Source of the DNA: Chitinophaga pinensis
Lineage (GTDB): Bacteria; Bacteroidota; Bacteroidia; Chitinophagales; Chitinophagaceae
Direction of reading: 5' to 3'
Assembly (NCBI GenBank): GCA_943331145.2
Contig: CALQKL020000153.1
Coordinates: forward strand, 1-5,606
DNA length: 5,606 nt
A model generated the notes under the pieces. The model ran no database searches, had not been told where the DNA came from, and saw only the letters and a list, made by a program, of their open reading frames with translations. Every line of letters begins with the position of its first letter. Position 1 is the stretch's first letter. The position numbers and the translations under genes were made by a program. Positions 1 to 4,916 of the stretch are shown here, piece by piece.

Positions 1-1
1 T

Positions 2-103
2 AAGCAAATGGTAAAAACAGTTAGCTGGTACGATAACGAAATGAGCTATGTGTCTCAATTGGTTCGTACGGTAAAATATTTTGCAGGATTAATTTCGAAG
101 TAA
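2..103 (+). CDS. gap: Glyceraldehyde-3-phosphate dehydrogenase, C-terminal end (partial)
   Basis: This is the last 33 codons plus a TAA stop of a gene that begins left of the window. The reading frame contains VSWYDNEMSYVSQLVRTVKY, the highly conserved C-terminal segment of phosphorylating GAPDH; the WYDNE.SY stretch lies near the end of the catalytic domain and packs by the NAD pocket. The enzyme oxidises glyceraldehyde-3-phosphate to 1,3-bisphosphoglycerate in the cytoplasm, and the next gene (pgk) uses that product, which supports the call. The protein ends FAGLISK, a normal position for this family. Cofactor preference (NAD or NADP) and the catalytic Cys-His pair cannot be assessed because they lie outside the window. 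No hairpin terminator is visible between this stop and pgk, so co-transcription is likely. Confidence 0.93.
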   Translation, partial: KQMVKTVSWYDNEMSYVSQLVRTVKYFAGLISK

Positions 104-111
104 ATAACAAG

Positions 112-174
112 CAACACCAAACGCCAAACACCAAACTCCAAACGCCAAACGCCAAACACCAAACAACAAACAAC
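112..174 (+). repeat. 7-bp tandem repeat filling the gap-pgk spacer
   Basis: Nine consecutive heptamers can be laid out without indels: a degenerate first unit (caacacc), then aaacgcc, aaacacc, aaactcc, aaacgcc, aaacgcc, aaacacc and two aaacaac units. The array ends two bases before the pgk ATG. In the whole 73-nt spacer (104-176) only two T and four G occur; all other bases are A or C. In the mRNA this stretch would be almost unable to fold and leaves no room for a Shine-Dalgarno sequence. The repeat is seen directly; any role in translation of pgk is inference. Confidence 0.9.
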
Positions 175-176
175 AA

Positions 177-1376
177 ATGTCCACCTTTTCAAATTACAAT
201 TTCTCCAATAAAAAAGCACTTATTCGTGTAGATTTCAACGTGCCATTAAATGATCAGTTTGATATTACGGATGATACCAGAATGACGGCTACTATTCCAA
301 CGATTAAAAAAATATTGTTGGATGGAGGAAGTGTAATTTTAATGAGTCATTTGGGAAGACCAAAAGACGGACCTACAGATAAGTATTCACTGAAACATTT
401 GGTTGCTCATCTTAAAAATTTATTGGGAGAGGTAGAAGTAGATTTTGCCAATGATTGTATTGGAGAAGAAGCCATTCAAAAATCTGCTGCTTTAAAACCT
501 GGTGCAGTATTGCTTTTGGAGAACCTACGTTTTTATAAAGAAGAAGAAAAAGGGGATGTCGCATTTGCCGAAAAATTAAGCAAGTTGGGTGATGTATATG
601 TAAATGATGCATTTGGAACTGCCCATCGCGCGCATGCCTCAACCGCTGTAATTGCACAATTTTTTCCTGCCGAATATAAGATGTTTGGTTTGTTGATGGA
701 AGCTGAAGTTTTAAATGCTGAAAAAGTAATGCATGATGCGCAAAAACCATTTACGGCTATTATTGGTGGAGCAAAAGTGTCGGATAAAATATTAATTATA
801 GAAAACCTTTTAAATAGAGCTACAGATATTATAATAGGTGGAGGAATGGCCTACACTTTTTGGAAGGCACAAGGTAAAATAATTGGAAACTCTTTATGTG
901 AAGATGATCGCATGCCATTGGCACTCGAGATTTTAGAAAAAGCAAAATCATTAGGTGTAAATATTCATTTGCCAATGGATAGCACCATCGCAGATAAATT
1001 TGCGGCTGATGCACAAACAACCAATTGCGAAAGTTATGGCATTCCATCAGGTTGGATGGGACTAGATATTGGACAAAAAGCGGTTGCTGATTTCAGAGAA
1101 GTGATTTTAAAAAGTAAAACCATTTTATGGAATGGTCCAATGGGCGTTTTTGAAATGGAGAAATTTCAAAATGGTACCAAATCAATAGCGCTAGCTGTTG
1201 CAGAAGCTACAAAAAATGGCGCATTTAGTTTAGTTGGTGGCGGCGATAGCGTTGCTGCCGTAAATATGTTCCACTTATCAGATCAAGTGAGTTATGTATC
1301 TACTGGTGGAGGAGCTATGCTTGAATATTTTGAAGGAAAAGAATTACCGGGGATTGCAGCTATAAAGAAGGGGTAA
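177..1376 (+). CDS. pgk: Phosphoglycerate kinase
   Basis: A complete 399-residue protein, the usual length for bacterial PGK. It transfers the acyl phosphate of 1,3-bisphosphoglycerate to ADP in glycolysis (reverse in gluconeogenesis), in the cytoplasm. The N-terminal substrate domain shows RVDFNVPLN (17-25), DDTR (32-35), SHLGRP (57-62), LLLENLRFYKEEEKGD (112-127) and NDAFGTAHRAHAS (143-155), which supply the basic residues that bind 3-phosphoglycerate. The C-terminal nucleotide domain shows GGAKVSDKI (197-205, with Lys204 expected near the ATP phosphates), GGGMAYTF (221-228), WNGPMGVFE (318-326), GGGDS (354-358) and STGGGAMLEYFEGKELPG (375-392). No key motif is missing. The ATG at 177 is chosen because the family's N-terminus (SNKKALIRVDF) follows directly and the upstream sequence is a repeat with no SD. 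It lies 73 bp after gap on the same strand, so a gap-pgk operon is likely. Confidence 0.98.
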   Translation: MSTFSNYNFSNKKALIRVDFNVPLNDQFDITDDTRMTATIPTIKKILLDGGSVILMSHLGRPKDGPTDKYSLKHLVAHLKNLLGEVEVDFANDCIGEEAIQKSAALKPGAVLLLENLRFYKEEEKGDVAFAEKLSKLGDVYVNDAFGTAHRAHASTAVIAQFFPAEYKMFGLLMEAEVLNAEKVMHDAQKPFTAIIGGAKVSDKILIIENLLNRATDIIIGGGMAYTFWKAQGKIIGNSLCEDDRMPLALEILEKAKSLGVNIHLPMDSTIADKFAADAQTTNCESYGIPSGWMGLDIGQKAVADFREVILKSKTILWNGPMGVFEMEKFQNGTKSIALAVAEATKNGAFSLVGGGDSVAAVNMFHLSDQVSYVSTGGGAMLEYFEGKELPGIAAIKKG

Positions 1377-1380
1377 AGAA

Positions 1381-1420
1381 GGTTCAAGAGGTTCAATAAG
1401 TTCAATGCGTTCAAAAGGTT
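1381..1420 (+). repeat. 9-bp tandem repeat, copy A (after pgk)
   Basis: Four nonamers follow the pgk stop by four bases: ggttcaaga, ggttcaata, agttcaatg and cgttcaaaa, with a partial fifth (ggtt). The consensus is roughly gGTTCAAnn. A related array lies in the opposite orientation at 4575-4619. The rest of this convergent spacer (1421-1471) has no convincing terminator: the possible pairings there are short and interrupted. Confidence 0.85.
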
Positions 1421-1471
1421 AGTCCCTCAGTATCTCAAATGGGAGGTTTTGTATTTGTCTAGATTAAAAAC

Positions 1472-2029
1472 CTATTTCCCCCATCTGTAAGTATCTAATT
1501 GAAGTCCGGCTAAATCGATTACACGATCTACTACAGTTGCGGCTACTTCCTCAATCGTTTTTGGCTTGCTATAAAATGAAGGCGTTGCTGGACAAATGAT
1601 TCCACCTGCTAGGGTAATGGTTTCCATGTTTTTGAGGTGTATCAGATTGTAAGGTGTTTCTCTTGCCACACAAATTAATTTTCTACGTTCCTTTAAAATT
1701 ACATCCGCAGCTCTTGTGATTAAATCATTTGAAATACCCTGCGCAATTCTGCCTAATGTTCCCATACTACAAGGAATGATAATCATCGTTTGATATTGAC
1801 CCGAACCTGAAGCAAATGGCGCATCGAAATCTTGTTGCGTATAATGCTTTACGTTATAATTAAAATAATCTTCGTTTTCTAATTCTGTTAACCAAACTGA
1901 TTTTGCATTGGTAGTCATCAACAATGAAAGTTCACTGATTTGATTGTTTAGTTTTGACAATTTTTCCAAAAGTACTTTGGCATATATAGAACCACTTGCA
2001 CCAGTAACGGCTACGACTATTTTTTGCAT
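1472..2029 (-). CDS. ubiX: Flavin prenyltransferase UbiX
   Basis: A complete 185-residue protein of normal UbiX/Pad1 length. UbiX joins a dimethylallyl group to FMN, giving the prenylated FMN cofactor of UbiD-type (de)carboxylases. The flavin-binding N-terminus VAVTGASGSIYAKVL (6-20) is typical, followed by SGSGQYQT (74-81) and PCSMGTLGRIAQGISNDL (86-103). By my alignment to E. coli UbiX, which has the same numbering, the residues that line the prenyl-phosphate site are all kept: Arg106 in TRAADV, Lys113 in LKERR, Arg123-Glu124 in RETP, Tyr153 in SFY and Arg169 in DRV. One difference is Gly90, where E. coli has Lys (CSIKTL). The ATG at 2029 puts the GASG motif at the expected distance; another ATG five bases upstream is out of frame. 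The gene lies downstream of acn on the same strand, but a terminator separates them, so it probably has its own promoter. No ubiD is in the window. Confidence 0.95.
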   Translation of the reverse strand: MQKIVVAVTGASGSIYAKVLLEKLSKLNNQISELSLLMTTNAKSVWLTELENEDYFNYNVKHYTQQDFDAPFASGSGQYQTMIIIPCSMGTLGRIAQGISNDLITRAADVILKERRKLICVARETPYNLIHLKNMETITLAGGIICPATPSFYSKPKTIEEVAATVVDRVIDLAGLQLDTYRWGK

Positions 2030-2096
2030 GGCATGATTTATTTAAAACATTATAACAATGGAAAGGTAAAAAGGTTTTTGTAAAAAATAAACGAAT

Positions 2097-2127
2097 AAAA
2101 AAACGCGAAGAAAAATCTCCGCGTTTT
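2097..2127 (-). terminator. Intrinsic terminator downstream of aconitase
   Basis: On the minus strand an 8-bp stem (aaaacgcg pairing with cgcgtttt; plus-strand arms 2100-2107 and 2120-2127) continues through one G-U pair and three more pairs (aga with tct) to a four-base loop. The 3' arm runs into an unbroken tract of seven T (plus-strand A at 2097-2103). It begins 20 bases beyond the acn stop codon and before ubiX, so it most likely ends the acn transcript and uncouples ubiX from it. Confidence 0.85.
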
Positions 2128-2146
2128 GTATAGCTAAAAGCAATTA

Positions 2147-4420
2147 TTATTTCTGATTTGCAAAATCTCTTCTAATGATATTCAATGCCGCACCTTCTTT
2201 AAACCATTCTATTTGTTGTTCGTTGTATGAATGATTTACATTGATTTCATCTTTTGTGCCATCATTGTGATTTAATACCAAAGTTAATTTTTGGTTTGGC
2301 GCAAATGTGGTTAAACCTAAAATGTCGATTGCGTCATCTTCTCTGAATTTTTCGTAATCCGCTTTATCATCAAAAGTTAAGGCCAACATACCTTGCTTTT
2401 TCAAATTGGTTTCATGAATACGCGCAAATGATTTTACCAACACAGCTCTTACACCTAAGTGACGTGGCTCCATAGCGGCATGCTCACGAGAGGAACCTTC
2501 ACCATAGTTTTCATCACCCACTACAATTGAACCAATTCCTGCAGCTTTATAAGCACGTTGAGTTGAAGGCACTGTTCCGTATTCGCCAGTCAATTGATTT
2601 TTAATGTTGTCTGTTTTCTCATTGAAAAAGTTTACAGCACCAATCAACATATTGTTACTGATGTTGTCTAAATGTCCTCTGAATTTCAACCATGGTCCTG
2701 CCATAGAAATATGATCTGTTGTACATTTTCCTTTTGCTTTGATTAAAAGTTTCAATCCTTTTAAATCTGTTCCTTCCCATGCAGCAAATGGTTCTAATAA
2801 TTGCAAGCGCTTGCTTTCTGGAGAAACTTTTACTTGAACGTTACTTCCATCTTCAGCAGGTGCTTGATAGCCAGCATCTTCAACAGCAAAACCTTTGATA
2901 GGCAATTCATCTCCTGATGGTGGATCTAATTTTACTTGTTCACCTTTATCATTTGTTAACGTATCCGTTAATGGATTGAAATTTAAATCTCCAGCAATGG
3001 CCAATGCTGTTACCAATTCAGGAGAACCTACAAACGCAAATGTATTTGGATTGCCATCTGCTCTTTTTGCAAAGTTTCTGTTGAAACTATGTACGATTGT
3101 GTTTTTTTCTGCTTTTTCAGCGCCAACCCTTGCCCACATTCCAATACAAGGTCCGCAAGCATTTGCAAAAACCGTAGCGCCGATACTATTAAATATGTCT
3201 AAAAATCCATCTCTTTCAATGGTATAACGTACTTGTTCTGATCCTGGTGTTATGGTAAATTCTGCGTTAAGTTTAAGTCCTTTTTCAGCAACTTGTTTAG
3301 CCAAACTTACAGAGCGACTAATATCTTCATAAGATGAGTTGGTGCAACTTCCGATTAAACCCACTTCAATTTTTGTAGGCCAATTATTTGCGGCTGCAGC
3401 TTCTTTCATTTTAGAAATTGGCGTGGCTAAATCTGGTGTGAATGGGCCGTTTAAATGTGGTTCTAATTCGTTTAAGTTTATTTCAATTACTTCATCAAAA
3501 TAAGCAGTAGGGTTTGCATAAACTTCAGCATCACCAGTAAGGTGTTCTTTAATTTGATCGGCCATGTCTGCAATTTCTGCTCTGCCTGTAGCTTTTAAAT
3601 AACGGCTCATGCTTTCGTCGTAACCAAATGTAGACGTAGTTGCACCAATTTCAGCACCCATATTACAAATGGTTCCTTTTCCTGTACAACTCATGCTGAT
3701 CGCACCTTCGCCAAAATATTCAACTACAGCACCTGTACCGCCTTTTACAGTAAGGATTCCAGCCACTTTTAAAATAACATCTTTTGGGGTTGCCCAACCA
3801 TTTAATTTTCCAGTTAATTTAATACCGATTAATTTAGGCATTTTTAATTCCCAAGGTAAGCCTGCCATAACATCACAAGCATCAGCACCACCAACGCCAA
3901 TGGCAATCATTCCTAAACCACCCGCATTTACGGTATGGCTATCTGTTCCAATCATCATTCCACCTGGAAATGCATAATTTTCTAATACTACTTGGTGAAT
4001 AATACCTGCACCTGGTTTCCAAAATCCAATTCCGTATTTATTAGAAACCGAAGACAAGAAATCATAAACTTCACTGCTTTCAGATACAGCTCTGGTTAAA
4101 TCTGTTTTGCTGTCAACTTTTGCTTCGATTAAATGATCACAATGTACTGTACTTGGAACAGCAACGGTAGCTCTTCCAGATTGCATGAATTGTAACAAAG
4201 CCATTTGTGCAGTTGCATCTTGCATAGCTACGCGATCTGGTGCGAAATCTACATAAGATTTTCCTCTTCCATAAGCTTCTGTTGCGTTACCTTGCCAAAG
4301 ATGCGCGTACAATATTTTTTCAGTTAATGTTAGTGGTTTGCCAACAGTAGTACGTGCCGCATTCACTTTTTCTGAAAATTGGTCGTACAATTTTTTGATC
4401 ATTTCAATGTCGAAAGCCAT
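2147..4420 (-). CDS. acn: Aconitate hydratase, mitochondrial type
   Basis: A complete 757-residue [4Fe-4S] enzyme that interconverts citrate and isocitrate through cis-aconitate in the TCA cycle. Recognised from long stretches matching my memory of mammalian mitochondrial ACO2, e.g. RVAMQDATAQMALLQF (63-78), KGKCTTDHIS (563-572), GPWLKFRGHLDNISNN (575-590) and VVGDENYGEGSSREHAA (633-649). The three cluster ligands are Cys359 (GSCTNSS), Cys422 and Cys425 (ACGPCIG). Active-site residues equivalent to the pig enzyme are present: Gln67, Asp95-His96, Asp160 and His162 (TDSH), Arg448 and Arg453 (NRNFAKR), Arg581 and Ser643-Ser644-Arg645. The order is the usual one: domains 1-3 with the cluster, a linker near 500-545, then the swivelling domain 4. 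Its length resembles the mature mitochondrial enzyme (about 750) rather than AcnA/IRP1 (about 890). The ATG at 4420 follows an A-rich leader without an SD; the N-terminus has no signal or transit peptide. It is transcribed alone and ends at a hairpin terminator. Gene symbols for this family vary (acnA or acn). Confidence 0.97.
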   Translation of the reverse strand: MAFDIEMIKKLYDQFSEKVNAARTTVGKPLTLTEKILYAHLWQGNATEAYGRGKSYVDFAPDRVAMQDATAQMALLQFMQSGRATVAVPSTVHCDHLIEAKVDSKTDLTRAVSESSEVYDFLSSVSNKYGIGFWKPGAGIIHQVVLENYAFPGGMMIGTDSHTVNAGGLGMIAIGVGGADACDVMAGLPWELKMPKLIGIKLTGKLNGWATPKDVILKVAGILTVKGGTGAVVEYFGEGAISMSCTGKGTICNMGAEIGATTSTFGYDESMSRYLKATGRAEIADMADQIKEHLTGDAEVYANPTAYFDEVIEINLNELEPHLNGPFTPDLATPISKMKEAAAANNWPTKIEVGLIGSCTNSSYEDISRSVSLAKQVAEKGLKLNAEFTITPGSEQVRYTIERDGFLDIFNSIGATVFANACGPCIGMWARVGAEKAEKNTIVHSFNRNFAKRADGNPNTFAFVGSPELVTALAIAGDLNFNPLTDTLTNDKGEQVKLDPPSGDELPIKGFAVEDAGYQAPAEDGSNVQVKVSPESKRLQLLEPFAAWEGTDLKGLKLLIKAKGKCTTDHISMAGPWLKFRGHLDNISNNMLIGAVNFFNEKTDNIKNQLTGEYGTVPSTQRAYKAAGIGSIVVGDENYGEGSSREHAAMEPRHLGVRAVLVKSFARIHETNLKKQGMLALTFDDKADYEKFREDDAIDILGLTTFAPNQKLTLVLNHNDGTKDEINVNHSYNEQQIEWFKEGAALNIIRRDFANQK

Positions 4421-4510
4421 AGTTTTATTTTTTTATTTTTATCTAGATACTTTATTCTGAATTCATGGTAAATAATAAACATCTTGAACCTATTGATACC
4501 AAGGCAGAAA

Positions 4511-4542
4511 CACGAAGTCACGAAGGCACAAAGTCACGAAGT
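4511..4542 (+). repeat. 8-bp tandem repeat
   Basis: Four perfectly spaced octamers: cacgaagt, cacgaagg, cacaaagt, cacgaagt. A degenerate unit may precede them (4503-4510) and a run of seven T follows (4542-4548). The array does not pair with an inverted partner nearby, so it is not a hairpin. The unit is unrelated to the 7-bp and 9-bp units elsewhere in the window. Confidence 0.85.
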
Positions 4543-4574
4543 TTTTTTGTGAAGGAGCCAATTTATGAAAAATG

Positions 4575-4619
4575 CTTCCAACCTCTTGAACCTTTTGAAC
4601 TCATTGAACCTCTGAAACC
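4575..4619 (-). repeat. 9-bp tandem repeat, copy B (inverted relative to copy A)
   Basis: Read on the minus strand, five nonamers follow one another: ggtttcaga, ggttcaatg, agttcaaaa, ggttcaaga, ggttggaag. The inner three fit the consensus of the array after pgk. The two arrays share an exact 15-base string, aaggttcaagaggtt, at 1379-1393 on the plus strand and 4580-4594 on the minus strand. A further single unit of the same family lies at 4483-4491 (aggttcaag, minus strand). The array is about 155-200 bases upstream of the acn start. Confidence 0.85.
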
Positions 4620-4690
4620 TTTTTCCCCCGTGCGCGAAATTACAAAAAATGTGTTGAGAATTTAGATTAAAATAATGTAATTTTAATTTG

Positions 4691-4909
4691 ATGAATAAGA
4701 TTAAACAATTTGTGGAATGGCATGTGTTTGGCGTTTGCACCGCAATTGGCGAACGTATAGGCATTGCAACTACAATAATCCGAAAATATTTTATTTATAT
4801 TTCTTTTATTACAATGGGTTCGCCGTTGATTATTTATCTATTTATTGCTTTTTGGATGAACATCAAAAAATACATCCGCAATTCAAGAAGAAACCCTGTT
4901 CGGGTTTAG
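4691..4909 (+). CDS. Small PspC-domain membrane protein
   Basis: A 72-residue protein that I recognise as a minimal PspC-domain protein. The pattern GVCTAIGERIGIATTIIRKY (14-33) matches the PspC hallmark (GVC.G.....gi....vR), and it is followed by a hydrophobic stretch at about 34-57 (FIYISF, then GSPLIIYLFIAFWMNI) that should cross the membrane, then a basic tail rich in Lys and Arg. In Enterobacteria PspC is a membrane partner in the phage-shock envelope stress response; short stand-alone versions like this one are common in Bacteroidota and their role is not established. The start is ATG at 4691; a TTG directly before it is less likely, and no SD is present. No pspA, pspB or other stress gene is next to it. 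It converges on kdsA, with only seven bases between the stop codons. Confidence 0.8.
   Translation: MNKIKQFVEWHVFGVCTAIGERIGIATTIIRKYFIYISFITMGSPLIIYLFIAFWMNIKKYIRNSRRNPVRV
4891..4907 (+). terminator. Hairpin at the end of the PspC gene, possible terminator
   Basis: A perfect 6-bp stem, aaaccc (4891-4896) with gggttt (4902-4907), closes a five-base loop. It overlaps the last codons of the PspC gene and its 3' arm ends at the first base of the stop codon. The sequence after it (agtttag) is only weakly T-rich. Because the stem is symmetrical it could serve both the PspC gene and the convergent kdsA, whose stop is ten bases away. The hairpin is visible; terminator function is inference. Confidence 0.5.
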
Positions 4910-4916
4910 TTTAGCA

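Larger units (their letters stand above)
4421..4690. other. 270-bp divergent intergenic region between acn and the PspC gene
   Basis: This spacer must contain the start signals of acn (leftward) and of the PspC gene (rightward). Next to acn it is AT-rich and gives the acn mRNA an A-rich leader (plus-strand T-rich 4421-4440). The middle is a mosaic of short tandem repeats: a lone 9-bp unit at 4483-4491, an 8-bp array at 4511-4542 and a 9-bp array at 4575-4619. The last 40 bases before the PspC gene are AT-rich. I found no clear match to the Bacteroidota promoter pattern (TTTG / TAnnTTTG) on either strand. The open frames that cross the region translate the repeats and are not credible genes. 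Confidence 0.7.

Noticed and set aside
112..174. CRISPR-like or attachment-site interpretation of the repeat array before pgk
   Set aside because: Units are only 7 bp with no spacers between them, no cas genes are present, and there is no integrase or tRNA; it is a simple tandem repeat.
412..1047. Minus-strand open frames of 112 and 72 codons inside pgk
   Set aside because: Both are antisense to a complete, strongly conserved pgk and show only low-complexity composition.
1438..1485. Possible bidirectional terminator between pgk and ubiX
   Set aside because: GGTTTT (1445-1450) can pair with AAAACC (1467-1472) and flanking ATGGG/CCCAT can add pairs, but the loop is 16 bases, the interior loop is lopsided and there is no T-tract after the stem; too weak to annotate.
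2049..2054. TATAAT on the minus strand just upstream of ubiX as a -10 box
   Set aside because: The hexamer is present, but the region is AT-rich, no matching -35/-33 element is spaced correctly and Bacteroidota use a different consensus (TAnnTTTG); a ubiX promoter must lie in 2030-2096 but I cannot place it.
2895..3977. Plus-strand open frames of 110 and 102 codons inside acn
   Set aside because: They are antisense shadows of the conserved aconitase reading frame and resemble no family.
4503..4560. Hairpin or small RNA built from the 8-bp repeat and the T-run that follows
   Set aside because: The T-run at 4542-4548 is not preceded by a self-complementary stem; the sequence after it (gtgaagg) does not pair with the cacgaag units.
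4465..4665. 66-residue open frame on the plus strand in the acn/PspC spacer
   Set aside because: Its translation is mainly the 8-bp and 9-bp tandem repeats read through (an LEPF.LIEPLKPF-like pattern), with no recognisable domain and overlap with the expected promoter region of acn.
4654..4685. TTG ... TAATTTTA as a promoter for the PspC gene
   Set aside because: It is one mismatch from TAnnTTTG with roughly fitting spacing, but would start transcription at about the ATG itself; in such AT-rich sequence the match is not convincing.
4534..4764. 76-residue open frame on the minus strand, including an RFNEFKRFKR-like stretch
   Set aside because: The periodic part is the 9-bp repeat translated, and the rest lies antisense to the start of the PspC gene; no family resemblance.
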